In this document: piece after piece, positions 17,563 to 27,048 of the stretch
How positions within the stretch are numbered: the first letter of the stretch is position 1
How the letters are laid out: each line of letters opens with the position of its first letter
Assembly: GCF_030546805.1 (NCBI RefSeq)
Contig: NZ_JAUOPC010000001.1
Location: 50,081-114,080, forward strand
Source: Cyclobacterium sp. 1_MG-2023
Lineage (GTDB): Bacteria > Bacteroidota > Bacteroidia > Cytophagales > Cyclobacteriaceae
DNA: 64,000 nt
Reading direction: 5' to 3'
Made by a program: the position numbers and the translations under genes
The notes under the pieces: model-generated
Told to the model about the DNA's origin: nothing
The model's database searches: none
The model's input: only the letters and a program-made list of their open reading frames with translations

Positions 17563-18447
17563 ATGCCTAAATTAGCAGCATTTCCAAAAGCCTTTATGCA
17601 GGCACTCTGCAAAGATGGAACAATGAAACTTGAAGAGTGGATCCAGTTGGCCTCTACATTGGAAGTAGAGGGGCTTGAGTGGTACGCAGGTTTTCTGGAT
17701 ATGGAAGACGAGTCCAAGTGGCCTACCTATAGGAAAATGGTGGAGGATACAGGGAAAGTTATTCCCATGATGTGTTGTTCACCGGATTTTACACATCCTG
17801 ACAAATCTTTTCGTGAAAAAGAAATTGCAAAACAAAAACATTGGATAGACATGACTCACATTTTGGGAGGTTCCTATTGTAGAGTATTGTCCGGACAAAA
17901 AAGACCTGAATTAACATTAGATGAAGGTGTCAAGTTGGCTGCAGATTCAATCATGGCATGTATTCCCTATGCTCAAGAGAGGGGAATTACCTTGATTCTT
18001 GAAAATCATTATAAAGATGATTTTTGGGAATACCCTGAATTTGCGCAGCAAATGGACGTATTTTGTAAGTTAGTAGACAGCATAGATCATCCAAATTTTG
18101 GTGTAAATTATGATCCTAGTAATACCTTTCTAGCAGGAGAAGATCCTCTTGAATTATTGAAAAGGGTTTCTAAAAGGGTGGTTACCATGCATGCGAGTGA
18201 CCGCTATTTAAAAACAGGAACCATCGAAGATTTAAGAAAAGAAGAAGATGGAGCAGTAGGTTATGCCAAGAGATTGAGCCATGGTGAAATTGGAAAAGGG
18301 CTGAATGATTATGATGCCATTTTTTCTGAATTGAAAAGCGTAGGGTTCGACAGTTGGATAAGTATTGAAGATGGTGTAGATGGGATGGACCAATTGGAAA
18401 GAAGCGTAGCTTTTTTACAAAAGAAAATTGCTGTTTACTGGCCTTAA
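17563..18447 (+). CDS. Sugar phosphate isomerase/epimerase (xylose-isomerase-like TIM barrel)
   Basis: A 294-residue TIM-barrel protein of the AP-endonuclease-2/xylose-isomerase-like family. Likely metal ligands sit at the ends of beta strands: E in LILENHY, D in VNYDPSN, H in VTMHASD and E in ISIEDG. Members isomerise or epimerise keto sugars, inosose or hydroxypyruvate-like compounds using a divalent metal. A longer reading from 17509 is possible but would overlap the SDR gene by 32 bases; the ATG at 17563 gives the natural family start. It has no signal peptide, so it works in the cytoplasm with the other enzymes of this operon. A strong hairpin follows at 18462-18488. Confidence 0.85.
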   Translation: MPKLAAFPKAFMQALCKDGTMKLEEWIQLASTLEVEGLEWYAGFLDMEDESKWPTYRKMVEDTGKVIPMMCCSPDFTHPDKSFREKEIAKQKHWIDMTHILGGSYCRVLSGQKRPELTLDEGVKLAADSIMACIPYAQERGITLILENHYKDDFWEYPEFAQQMDVFCKLVDSIDHPNFGVNYDPSNTFLAGEDPLELLKRVSKRVVTMHASDRYLKTGTIEDLRKEEDGAVGYAKRLSHGEIGKGLNDYDAIFSELKSVGFDSWISIEDGVDGMDQLERSVAFLQKKIAVYWP

Positions 18448-18461
18448 TAAATTACTTGAAT

Positions 18462-18488
18462 AATCCGTGCAATTTTTTTGCACGGATT
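18462..18488 (+). other. Intercistronic hairpin in the sugar operon
   Basis: AATCCGTGCAA (18462-18472) pairs perfectly with TTGCACGGATT (18478-18488) around a five-T loop. It lacks a following T-run, so it is more likely an RNA-stability or partial attenuation element than a full terminator. It sits between the isomerase stop and the TTG start of the lactonase gene. Confidence 0.6.
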
Positions 18489-18502
18489 GAAACCTTTGAG
18501 AT

Positions 18503-19375
18503 TTGGAAGCAAAATTATTATTGAACGCACAATGTGTTTTGGCTGAGAGTCCTACGTGGTTGGAGGATCCCGGTTGTTACCTTTGGGTGGATATAGAAAA
18601 AGGACATTTATACCAACTGATACCTGAGGAATCGGGGGTTAAGAAATGGTCTTTTCCCCATAGACTAAGTTTAGTGGTTCCTGATGATAAAGGTAACTTT
18701 ATCTTGGCCTTGGATGCAAGACTAGCTGTTTTTGATCCCAATACTGAAAAATTTGACTGGCTTTGCGATATTGAAAATGATAAGCCTGAAAATCGGTGTA
18801 ATGACGGAGCTTGTGACAGTCAAGGAAGACTTTGGCTAGGGACCATGAGTACAAAATTTACAGATCACGCCGGAGCTTTATATTGTGTAGAAAAGGATCT
18901 TTCTGTAAAGAAGAAAGTGGATAATGTGTCTATTTCTAATGGGATTTGTTGGTCATTGGATCACAAGACCATGTATTTTATAGACAGCCCAACAAGGGAA
19001 ATAAAGGCCTTTGCTTATGAAGCTAGCACCGGGGAAATTGAGTTTAAAAAAGTAGTTGTAAATGTTCCTGAGGCACTTGGTACGCCTGATGGAATGTGTA
19101 TGGACCAAAATGGAAAACTTTGGGTAGCGCATTACGGTGGGTTTGGTGTATATCAGTGGGACCCTGAGACCGGGGAGCAACTGGATAAAATTGAGGTTCC
19201 TGCGCCCCATGTTACTTCTTGTGCCTTTGGTGGAAGGGATGGAAAACAATTATTGATTACGACAGCTCAGGAAAATATGAGCCCTGAAATGTTGGAAAAG
19301 TATCCTTTAAGTGGAGGCGTTTTTACTTGCGATATGCCTGTTAGTGGTGCCAAAGTTTTTGGTGTTCAGTTTTAA
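18503..19375 (+). CDS. SMP-30/gluconolactonase/LRE family lactonase
   Basis: A 290-residue cytoplasmic beta-propeller of the SMP-30 family that opens sugar lactones with a divalent metal. Family motifs include the first ligand region AESPTWLED, NDGACDSQGRLWLGTM, SNGICWSLDH and LGTPDGMCMD. The start appears to be TTG at 18503: the family N-terminus begins there and no ATG lies close by. Unlike the paralogue at 11989 it has no lipoprotein leader. As the last gene after two dehydrogenases it fits the usual logic of oxidising an aldose to its lactone and then hydrolysing it to the acid. A good terminator follows. Confidence 0.87.
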   Translation: MEAKLLLNAQCVLAESPTWLEDPGCYLWVDIEKGHLYQLIPEESGVKKWSFPHRLSLVVPDDKGNFILALDARLAVFDPNTEKFDWLCDIENDKPENRCNDGACDSQGRLWLGTMSTKFTDHAGALYCVEKDLSVKKKVDNVSISNGICWSLDHKTMYFIDSPTREIKAFAYEASTGEIEFKKVVVNVPEALGTPDGMCMDQNGKLWVAHYGGFGVYQWDPETGEQLDKIEVPAPHVTSCAFGGRDGKQLLITTAQENMSPEMLEKYPLSGGVFTCDMPVSGAKVFGVQF

Positions 19376-19401
19376 ATTCAAAACCAAATAATTAATAAAG
19401 G

Positions 19402-19434
19402 TGATCAAGGGAACTTCTCTTGATCATTTTTTTT
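19402..19434 (+). terminator. Rho-independent terminator of the sugar operon
   Basis: An eight-base perfect stem (TGATCAAG 19402-19409 with CTTGATCA 19419-19426, nine-base loop) is followed directly by eight T residues. It lies 27 bases after the lactonase stop. Confidence 0.85.
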
Positions 19435-19985
19435 GCTTATTTTCAAAGCCGTTATACCATCTTTCCTAACCATAAATTCTTAACAAAATAGGGGTAAGAG
19501 ATTTATACATTTGACCCTTCATTTTATTACAAAAAATAGTAAAGCATTTAGTACATTAATTCTCCCTACAATATCAGCCATCTAATGATATTGGCCCTCT
19601 TTTGTAAATAAATTGGTTTGTTTTCCAATGGATTTAGCAATTGTAGTCTAGCTTATCGGAAAGGGTTTAGGTTTAATAAATTTTTGCAATAGTTGTATAG
19701 ATGGCCATACAATAAAGATTGGTTGAAAAAAAGATCAGTACGTTGAAGGGCGAGGTAAAATAGAAGAGAAGGTTTAAGAATCTTTGTATTGATAGGTTAT
19801 AGAAGGCCTATTGTCAATTGATATAAAAATATTATTTTTTACCCAAACCAAACAAGTACAAATATTTATTTATCAAATGCCATACCTTTTGATATAAAAA
19901 TTGTTTGAAGTTGATGAGACATATTGTATTTTACGCAATATTCATTATTCTATAGGACCTATCGGTCTCAAAACAGTTACACACT
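19435..19985. other. Long AT-rich intergenic region before the 3-keto-glycoside-type operon
   Basis: About 550 bases without a credible gene. A perfect -7-like TACATTTG occurs at 19506-19513, but no TTTG lies at the right distance and it is about 470 bases from the next ATG, so its role is doubtful. The promoter of the 19986 operon should lie here but I cannot place it. Confidence 0.4.
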
Positions 19986-21284
19986 ATGGAGCAAAATAAT
20001 AAGAATCGACGATCATTTTTAAAATCTACAGGTACAGCACTGGTAGCAGGAACTGTATTGCCATTTGGATTCAATATCAGGGAAGGATTTGCCGGCCAGA
20101 GGGCTAAGCTTAAGGTAGGGCTTATTGGATGTGGTGGAAGAGGAACAGGAGCCGCAGCCCAAGCTTTAAAGGCAGATAAAGATGCGGAGCTTACTGCCAT
20201 GGGAGATATTTTTTCAGATTACTTAGAGGAGTCATACCAGTCTCTTAAAAAGATTAATCCGGAACAGGTGAAAGTGGACGAGGCACATAAATTTATTGGT
20301 TTCGATGCCATCCAGCAAGTGCTTGATTCGGGAGTGGATGTTGTTATTTTAACTACTCCTCCAGCATTTAGGCCTTCCCACTTTAAAGCTGCTGTAGAAG
20401 CCGGTAAACATGTTTTTTGTGAAAAACCGGTGGCAGTTGATGCGCCGGGTGTAAGAAGCGTTTTGGAGTCGGCTAGGCTGGCCAAAGAAAAGGGCTTGTC
20501 TGTGGTTTCAGGTTTCACCTTCAGGTATGATTTCCCTAAAAGAGCTATTTTTGAAAGAATTAAGGGAGGAGAAATTGGGGAAATTACTGATGTTTTCACT
20601 GCAAGAAATGGTGGTGGACTTTGGTACAAAGAACGCCAAGACAGTTGGACAGAAATGGAATATCAACTGAGAAACTGGTATTATTACGACTGGTTATCCG
20701 GAGATTATATTGTAGAGATGATGGTTCATAGTTTGGACTTAATGTCTTGGGCATTTGGTGATCGTTTGCCAATTCAAGTTACTGCAACCGGAGGTAGACA
20801 GGCCAGAACCGAGGAGAAGTGGGGGAATATTTATGATCACTTTGCTGTGGAGTACGAATATGAAAATAACCTAAAGGGTGTGCATTTTAGCAGACAGCAA
20901 AAAGGTTGTTCCAATACCAATAAAGTAAATATTACAGGGACTGAAGGTTTTGCCACAATTGATGTGGGTAAAAGGGTTCATGCCACTATGGGAATTGAAC
21001 GTTGGGATTATGATGGTCCATCAAACAATCCTTATGAAACCCAACACGAAGAGCTTTTTGCTTCTATCAGGTCTGGTGAAGCAATGAATGAAGGAGAATT
21101 GATGGCCAATAGTACCATGCTTGCCATCATTGGTAGAATGGCAGGTTACAGTGGCCAAACAATTACTTGGGAAGAAGCAATGAAGAGTGAAGTCAAGCTT
21201 GGACCTGCGGCAGCTGATTACCGATGGGATTTGGTAGTAGATGTACCTCAAGTAGCCATTCCCGGAATCACCAAAGCTGTCTAA
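19986..21284 (+). CDS. Tat-exported Gfo/Idh/MocA family oxidoreductase
   Basis: A 432-residue NAD(P)-dependent oxidoreductase with a twin-arginine leader (R8-R9 in [10 protein letters not shown]) followed by a hydrophobic stretch, so it is folded in the cytoplasm with its cofactor and exported to the periplasm. The Rossmann motif is GLIGCGGRG (45-53) and the family signature EKP is at 146-148. Exported members with tightly held NAD(H) act on glycosides, for example creating 3-keto sugars by internal hydride exchange, or hydrolyse glycosidic bonds as in GH109. Two DUF1080 genes in the same operon favour 3-keto-glycoside chemistry. It is the first gene of an approximately nine-kilobase run with spacings of 17-71 bases. 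Confidence 0.88.
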   Translation: MEQNNKNRRSFLKSTGTALVAGTVLPFGFNIREGFAGQRAKLKVGLIGCGGRGTGAAAQALKADKDAELTAMGDIFSDYLEESYQSLKKINPEQVKVDEAHKFIGFDAIQQVLDSGVDVVILTTPPAFRPSHFKAAVEAGKHVFCEKPVAVDAPGVRSVLESARLAKEKGLSVVSGFTFRYDFPKRAIFERIKGGEIGEITDVFTARNGGGLWYKERQDSWTEMEYQLRNWYYYDWLSGDYIVEMMVHSLDLMSWAFGDRLPIQVTATGGRQARTEEKWGNIYDHFAVEYEYENNLKGVHFSRQQKGCSNTNKVNITGTEGFATIDVGKRVHATMGIERWDYDGPSNNPYETQHEELFASIRSGEAMNEGELMANSTMLAIIGRMAGYSGQTITWEEAMKSEVKLGPAAADYRWDLVVDVPQVAIPGITKAV

Positions 21285-21310
21285 AACCTTACCATTATAA
21301 AATTCAACTA

Positions 21311-22072
21311 ATGAAGACAATTTATAAAATTTTCTCCATTCTTCTCATTATGTGTTTCTTCTTGGAACCTGCGATGGCCCAAGAAAAGCTGTTTAAGTTT
21401 GGAGTACAACAAGACCTGAGTGCCTTAATTCAGGGTAAAAAAGACAAAGGAAAAGCCATCAATTGGATTGATGTAAATACAGGCAAGGATACCTGGCGTT
21501 TTGAGGGAGATGAACTGATTTGCGAGGGATTACCAATTGGGGTGATCCGTTCGGAAAATCAATACGAAAACTTCATCATGTACGTGGAATGGAAACACAT
21601 GTCAGATGGTGGCAATTCCGGGACCTTTGTTTGGTCAGATGCTACTCCAGGGCCAAATGATCTTCCCAACGGCTTGGAAGTTCAGATGCTTGAACTGGAC
21701 TGGGTAAACCAACATAAAAATGAAAAAGGGGAGTTACCTCCCATAGCTTATGTTCATGGTGAATTATTCGGCGTTGGCGGTGTAGAAACGGTACCGGACA
21801 CCCCAAGAGGAACACGAAGTAAATCTATTGAAAACCGTTGTTTAGGTAAAGGTCAGTGGAATACGTATGTGGTCGTAGCAGTGGATGGTGTAGTTAAACT
21901 TTCTGTTAATGGAAAATTTGTAAATGGGATTAGTAAAGCCACACAAAAAAAGGGATATATCTGTCTTGAATCTGAAGGAGCTCCTATTCATTTTCGAAAC
22001 CTGACCGTAACCGAATTACCTCCCGGGGTGACCTCAGCAGAGCAGATCGCTCCACTACTGACCAACCCATAA
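21311..22072 (+). CDS. DUF1080 (3-keto-disaccharide hydrolase-type) exported protein
   Basis: A 253-residue secreted protein of the DUF1080 (PF06439) family, a concanavalin-like beta sandwich. The signal peptide ends at AMAQ near residue 24. Typical features are [12 protein letters not shown], a tryptophan-rich core strand ([13 protein letters not shown]), the GLEVQMLE strand and the final [17 protein letters not shown]. Some members of this family hydrolyse 3-keto-glycosides. The ATG at 21311 is chosen because the signal peptide starts exactly there; an upstream in-frame start at 21224 lies inside the previous gene. It follows the Tat-exported oxidoreductase by 26 bases, and both should meet in the periplasm, as oxidation followed by cleavage would require. 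Confidence 0.85.
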   Translation: MKTIYKIFSILLIMCFFLEPAMAQEKLFKFGVQQDLSALIQGKKDKGKAINWIDVNTGKDTWRFEGDELICEGLPIGVIRSENQYENFIMYVEWKHMSDGGNSGTFVWSDATPGPNDLPNGLEVQMLELDWVNQHKNEKGELPPIAYVHGELFGVGGVETVPDTPRGTRSKSIENRCLGKGQWNTYVVVAVDGVVKLSVNGKFVNGISKATQKKGYICLESEGAPIHFRNLTVTELPPGVTSAEQIAPLLTNP

Positions 22073-22102
22073 ACACATCATTAAAATTAAATTATAGTAC
22101 CA

Positions 22103-22984
22103 ATGATAAGTGATTTATCAAAAGTTCATGAACTGATTTCAGACCTTTTTGAATGGCCAAAAAGTGAAAAAGAATGGGATAAGTATAAATTAACAGCGGA
22201 ACAAATTGCCTTTTTTGATGAGAATGGCTACTTACCCAATATAAAGTTATTGGAACACTGGCAGGTAGCACGCCTCAACAAAGAATTGGAAAGTATCACC
22301 GATCCCAATCAACCGGGAATGGACTTATTTTACGAATTTGTTTCTAATGAATCAGCCAATCCGGATACCGTTTTATTTCATTCATTGGGACATTGGAGAG
22401 TTAAAGAAGGGTTTCATGATATTTTATGGAATCCTGCCTTTGTTATGGCCGCTAGCCAATTATTGGGGAATAAATCCGTACGCTTTTGGCATGACCAACT
22501 GTTTTGTAAGCCTGCCAAACATGGTGGAGTAGTGGCATGGCACCAGGATTATTCTTATTGGACCAGATCTGTGCCCATGCAACACTTGACCTGTTGGGTG
22601 GGCTTGGATGACGTAGATGTTGACAATGGTTGTCTCTATTATGTTCCTAAAAGTCACAATTGGGGATTATTGGATAAACCGGAATTGGCAGGAGATATGG
22701 AAGGGCTAATGGAATACCTTACAGAAGAGCAGAAAAAAGAATTCAAACCTGTTCCTATAGAAATGGAAAGAGGTTATGGGACTTTCCATCATCCTTTAAT
22801 GGTGCATGGCTCCTATGAAAACAAATCGGAGAGGTCTAGAAGGGCCTTTGTGCTCAATGTATTTGCCGATGGAACCAAATCAAATACAGACAAAGAGCTT
22901 TTAAAAGGAGTGCCTGTATTTTCTCCCGGTGAAAAATTGGAAGGTCAATTTTTCCCCAAGCTTATCGATAGAAATAAGCATTAA
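22103..22984 (+). CDS. Phytanoyl-CoA dioxygenase (PhyH) family oxygenase
   Basis: A 293-residue Fe(II)/2-oxoglutarate-dependent oxygenase. The iron facial triad is visible as H147 and D149 in WHQDYSYW and H235 in PLMVHGSYEN, with the 2-oxoglutarate-binding arginine about 11 residues later (SERSRRAF). There is no signal peptide, so it works in the cytoplasm. PhyH relatives hydroxylate many small molecules, and in sugar-catabolic clusters their substrates are mostly unknown. It lies 30 bases after a DUF1080 gene and 17 bases before the large cytochrome gene, so it is very likely part of the same transcript. Confidence 0.85.
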   Translation: MISDLSKVHELISDLFEWPKSEKEWDKYKLTAEQIAFFDENGYLPNIKLLEHWQVARLNKELESITDPNQPGMDLFYEFVSNESANPDTVLFHSLGHWRVKEGFHDILWNPAFVMAASQLLGNKSVRFWHDQLFCKPAKHGGVVAWHQDYSYWTRSVPMQHLTCWVGLDDVDVDNGCLYYVPKSHNWGLLDKPELAGDMEGLMEYLTEEQKKEFKPVPIEMERGYGTFHHPLMVHGSYENKSERSRRAFVLNVFADGTKSNTDKELLKGVPVFSPGEKLEGQFFPKLIDRNKH

Positions 22985-23001
22985 TGATGAATTCCAGATA
23001 G

Positions 23002-26000
23002 ATGCAAAAAGTTACAAATAAGAACAAAATTTGGATCGCCTTGTTTGCCTTTGTTGCAACCTTAGTCACTTTGTCAACTTTGGATATTTGGGAAAGTGCT
23101 TCAAAGCCAGTTCCCGGTATAGAAGTTCCTGAAGGCTTCGTGATCGAAGAGGCTGTTATGCCCGGCCTTGTTCAATACCCCATGTTTGGGGTATTGGATG
23201 ATCAAGGTAGGTTGTTCGTAATGGAATCGAGTGGCCATACAGAAGGTACGGAAGAAATTCTAGAGGAACCGAATTTTCAAATTTTATTATTGACAGATTC
23301 AAATCTAGATGGAATTTTTGATCAGAAAACCGTTTACGTTGACAATTTGCCATTTCCGATGGGAGGGGCATTTGTTGAGGGGAGTTTAATCGTTACAGCT
23401 TCTCCGGATTTGATCAAGTTTACGGATAATGATGGAGACGGCGTTGCCGACGAAAAGGAAGTATTGCTAACCGGATGGACATTGAATCACAATGCGGCCA
23501 TTTTAAGTGGACCATTTATGGGACCGGATGGTTGGTTATATATGGCAGATGCCAGAAGAGGCTTTGATATCCAAAGCAAGGAGTTTGTCAACTTTAAAGG
23601 AAAAGGTGCAAGAATATGGCGTTGTTTACCCAATGGGACTCAATTACAGAGCTTTGCCGGGGGTGGTTTTGATAACTCCATAGAGTTGGCTTTTACTCCC
23701 TCGGGTGATGTTTTGGGGACCATGACCTATTTTACCGATCCTCAGGGTGGATACAGGGATGCACTTATGCATTGGGTGGAAGATGGAGTATACCCAAAAC
23801 CAAATGCAGTGATTGGTGAAGATAACTTGGTTCGTACGGGTAGTTTAATGCCGGTTATGCATAAAATGGCTAGGGTTTCTCCTTCAGGTTTAATGCGTTA
23901 TGAGGGGAACAAATGGGGAGACGCTTTTGAAGGTAATTTATTTCATGCTGAATTCAATACCGGCAGAATAGTGAAAACAGTGCTTTCTCCTTCGGGAGCA
24001 AGCTATAAAGCCAGTAGTGAACATTTTATGACCTCTAGTCTTGCTGATTTTCATCCTACTGATGTCCTTCAAGAACCGGGAGGTAATCTATTGGTAGTAA
24101 ATACCGGTGGTTGGTTTATTTCCGGTTGTCCTTTAAGTAGAACTGCCAAGCCTGAAGTGTCCGGTGGAATATTTAGGATTCGTAAAAAGAAGAACAAGTC
24201 GGGTAAAGATCCATGGGGAAATAAAATAGCTTGGGAATCCTTATCTGTTCCGGAATTGGTGGGGCTTTTGGAAGATCCTCGCTGGAAGGTCTCCGATAGG
24301 GCTGGGGAATACCTGTTGAAACAACCCCTTGTTGCCATACCTTATTTGGTTGATCTACTGGAAACACACCCGGATGAAGCCATTCGGACAAAGTCGGTCT
24401 TTCTTTTATTTAGGACCCAAAACCCTAGGGCTTGGAATCAACTCGTCAAGGGATTAAAAGATCCAAGTGATCAAGTGAAAATTGCAACAGCAAGAGTTGT
24501 AGGCATGGCTGAGGTAATTTCTGCTAAAGAGGAATTGATTCAATTATTGGATAATCAATCCAACCCGGCATTGGCAAGACAAGTAGCCGTTGCTCTAGGT
24601 CAAATTGGGGATCCTGAGGCAACTAACCCTCTACTGAATGTAATGAAGACTCATGGCACGGATAGGTTTTTGTCCCATGCAGTAATTTTTGCTTTGATTC
24701 AAATGGAGAATGAAGAATTGCTTTTGGAGGAGTTGCAGAATGGCAACTTTAACAAAGCAGCCTTAATTGCCTTGGATCAAAAACAAAGTACATTATTAAG
24801 TGAAGACTTGATTCGAAACTATTTGAATAAATCCGATAATACAGTTAGAGGAACCGCCCTTTGGGTGCTTAAAAATCATCCCGAATGGGAAGTTGCCTTT
24901 ACCGATTACCTGGATTACTATTTCACTGAGGGCAAAGGTCGGATTAGTGAATTAACAAGCATATTACCCACTTTTATTGATGCAATTTCCGTTCAAAAAT
25001 ACTTAGCCAATGTTTTGGGCAATGCTAAAAAAACCACAGAAGAGAAATTGCAGGTTTTGCATTTATTGGAGAATAATCCTCCTAAAGAACTTTTGTCCGA
25101 GCTCAAAACCAGTTTATTCCTTTTGCTAAATAGTCCCGAAAAGGGTATCCAAAAAGCGGTGATTAATTTGGCTGTCCAATTAAAAGAAAAAGCATTTATT
25201 GCCCCCCTTAATGAAATATTGTCTGAGATCATGGATGATGCCTCTTTAAAATTGGCTGCTTATAAAGGTTTAGTAAGCCTTGGGGAGTCCTTGTCCACAA
25301 ATGATTTTAAATGGGTTGCTAAGCAACTACTATTGGAAGGGAGGCAGCCACTTCATGGAGAAGCTTTAAGTATTCTAAGAAATTTAAATTTAAATTCACA
25401 GGATTTATCCTGGCTTTTACAGGAGATTTTTCCTAAATCTTCGAATGGTGATGTGTCTTATTTACTTGAATTATTTGATACTGTTGAAGATGTCAGTATT
25501 TTAGTCAAATTGGAAGAAAAATTATTGAATCGTCAAGAAGTTTGGGCTAATTTATCCACCGATCGGTTGGCGCTAATTTTCGAAAAAAGTAATGCCGGAA
25601 AGACCTTGTTGGACAGTCTTGAAACGAGACAAGAGGGGCGATTAATCCAATTAGAAGAGATGGCTTCAGGCTTGGTAAAAGGAGATGTAGACAGGGGCAG
25701 GGCTATATTTTATGGAGTAGGAGCTTGCAGTACTTGTCATGCTGTATCTGGAAAAGGAGAGACCTTTGGGCCGGACCTCACGAATATTGGTGAGATTCGT
25801 TCCCAACATGATATATTGGAGGCCATGCTTTTTCCTGGGGCTAGTTTCGCTCGAGAATATGAAACGGTTGCTTTGCAAACAAAGTCTCAGAAATACTTGG
25901 GGATTGTTAAGCGTTTTGAAAATGGGAGGTATGAGCTGGCCATTGGTCCGGGCAGTTTAATAACTGTTGATGAAAAGGATATAGTAGCATTGGAGGAGGC

Positions 26001-26115
26001 CCAACAATCTTTGATGCCGGCCGGTTTATTAAGCAATCTGAACAATCAAGAAATCAGTGACTTAATGCATTACCTTCAATCCTTACCTGATGGAATTTTT
26101 ACCAGAGATAACTAG
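23002..26115 (+). CDS. Membrane-bound dehydrogenase with HEAT repeats and c-type cytochrome domain
   Basis: A 1037-residue exported protein with one N-terminal hydrophobic anchor (about 10-28). Visible order: a beta-propeller dehydrogenase-like domain (about 38-400; motifs EGFVIEEAV, DNDGDGVADEKEVLL, MGPDGWLYMADAR), helical HEAT-like repeats (about 410-880), and a C-terminal cytochrome c domain with the haem motif CSTCH at 909-913 and a probable distal methionine near 1004 (SLMPAG). This layout is known from Planctomycetes and Bacteroidota as the PVC-type haem-binding / membrane-bound dehydrogenase architecture. The enzyme would pass electrons from an envelope substrate to the respiratory chain. 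Its place between sugar oxidoreductase genes suggests a sugar or sugar-derived substrate. Confidence 0.88.
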   Translation: MQKVTNKNKIWIALFAFVATLVTLSTLDIWESASKPVPGIEVPEGFVIEEAVMPGLVQYPMFGVLDDQGRLFVMESSGHTEGTEEILEEPNFQILLLTDSNLDGIFDQKTVYVDNLPFPMGGAFVEGSLIVTASPDLIKFTDNDGDGVADEKEVLLTGWTLNHNAAILSGPFMGPDGWLYMADARRGFDIQSKEFVNFKGKGARIWRCLPNGTQLQSFAGGGFDNSIELAFTPSGDVLGTMTYFTDPQGGYRDALMHWVEDGVYPKPNAVIGEDNLVRTGSLMPVMHKMARVSPSGLMRYEGNKWGDAFEGNLFHAEFNTGRIVKTVLSPSGASYKASSEHFMTSSLADFHPTDVLQEPGGNLLVVNTGGWFISGCPLSRTAKPEVSGGIFRIRKKKNKSGKDPWGNKIAWESLSVPELVGLLEDPRWKVSDRAGEYLLKQPLVAIPYLVDLLETHPDEAIRTKSVFLLFRTQNPRAWNQLVKGLKDPSDQVKIATARVVGMAEVISAKEELIQLLDNQSNPALARQVAVALGQIGDPEATNPLLNVMKTHGTDRFLSHAVIFALIQMENEELLLEELQNGNFNKAALIALDQKQSTLLSEDLIRNYLNKSDNTVRGTALWVLKNHPEWEVAFTDYLDYYFTEGKGRISELTSILPTFIDAISVQKYLANVLGNAKKTTEEKLQVLHLLENNPPKELLSELKTSLFLLLNSPEKGIQKAVINLAVQLKEKAFIAPLNEILSEIMDDASLKLAAYKGLVSLGESLSTNDFKWVAKQLLLEGRQPLHGEALSILRNLNLNSQDLSWLLQEIFPKSSNGDVSYLLELFDTVEDVSILVKLEEKLLNRQEVWANLSTDRLALIFEKSNAGKTLLDSLETRQEGRLIQLEEMASGLVKGDVDRGRAIFYGVGACSTCHAVSGKGETFGPDLTNIGEIRSQHDILEAMLFPGASFAREYETVALQTKSQKYLGIVKRFENGRYELAIGPGSLITVDEKDIVALEEAQQSLMPAGLLSNLNNQEISDLMHYLQSLPDGIFTRDN

Positions 26116-26149
26116 TTAAATTATTATAAACCAATGTAAAAATGCAATT

Positions 26150-26977
26150 ATGCTTAGAAAGCCAAGTATTTGTTTAGTATTGTTTTTTGCCCTTAGTTTG
26201 GTGAATTTTTCTGCCCTAGCCCAAAGTTTCCCGATAGACCTTCCCGATAGCTGGGAAAAGGGGGAAGCAATTGCCTTGTTTGATGGCAATGATTTGGATC
26301 ACTGGTATACCTTTATTAAAGATAGAGGAAGGGATGAAGATCCTAAAAATGTGTTTCAAGTGAATGATGGCATACTGACCATAAGTGGTGAAGAATGGGG
26401 CTGTATTACTACCATAAATCCCTATGATAATTATATATTAAAAACTTCTTTTCGTTGGGAAGGAGAGACTTATGGGGATCGAAAAACCAAAGCTAGAGAT
26501 AGTGGGTTTCTAATTCATTCCAAAGGTAAAGATGGTGGATACAATGGAATTTGGATGCATGGTATTGAAGTGCAAATCATCGAAGGTGGTACAGGAGATT
26601 TCTTAGTGGTCGGAGATGGTACGGAGACTTTTGGCCTAAGCGCACCGGTAGCAGAGGAATTGCAGGGAAGTTCACACCTATATAAGCCCGGTGGAGATTT
26701 GAAACGGATCAACAGAGGTAGGATCAACTGGTATGGTAGGTCACCAAAATGGGCGGACACCATTGGCTTTAGAGGAAAAAAAGAAGTGGAGAAGAAAGTG
26801 GGTAAATGGAATGATTTAGAAATTCAAACCTGGGAAGGTAATATCGCTGTCTTTTTAAATGGTAAGCTTGTCAACTTTGCCACCAAAGTAGAACCTGAAT
26901 TTGGAAGAATACAGGTACAATCTGAAGGGGCAACCATAGCATTTAAAGAAATAACGCTTTACCCTTTGATTAAATAA
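26150..26977 (+). CDS. Second DUF1080-type exported protein
   Basis: A 275-residue secreted DUF1080 (PF06439) protein with a signal peptide ending at ALAQ (residue 25). Diagnostic strands include ALFDGNDLDHWYTF, FQVNDGILTISG, TSFRWEGETYG, SGFLIHSKGKDGG, GIEVQIIEGG and the closing GRIQVQSEGATIAFKEITLYP. It is more canonical than the paralogue at 21311 and carries the typical FDG-x-D-L-x-x-W start. It probably cleaves 3-keto-glycosides or a related oxidised glycoside in the periplasm. The two operon copies may act on different linkages or sugars. Spacing to the previous gene is 34 bases. Confidence 0.88.
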   Translation: MLRKPSICLVLFFALSLVNFSALAQSFPIDLPDSWEKGEAIALFDGNDLDHWYTFIKDRGRDEDPKNVFQVNDGILTISGEEWGCITTINPYDNYILKTSFRWEGETYGDRKTKARDSGFLIHSKGKDGGYNGIWMHGIEVQIIEGGTGDFLVVGDGTETFGLSAPVAEELQGSSHLYKPGGDLKRINRGRINWYGRSPKWADTIGFRGKKEVEKKVGKWNDLEIQTWEGNIAVFLNGKLVNFATKVEPEFGRIQVQSEGATIAFKEITLYPLIK

Positions 26978-27048
26978 ACCCGAAGAATTATTTTTATCAA
27001 TTGCATGTATTCAATAAGTTTAATCTTTAATTATTAAAAATATAAACC

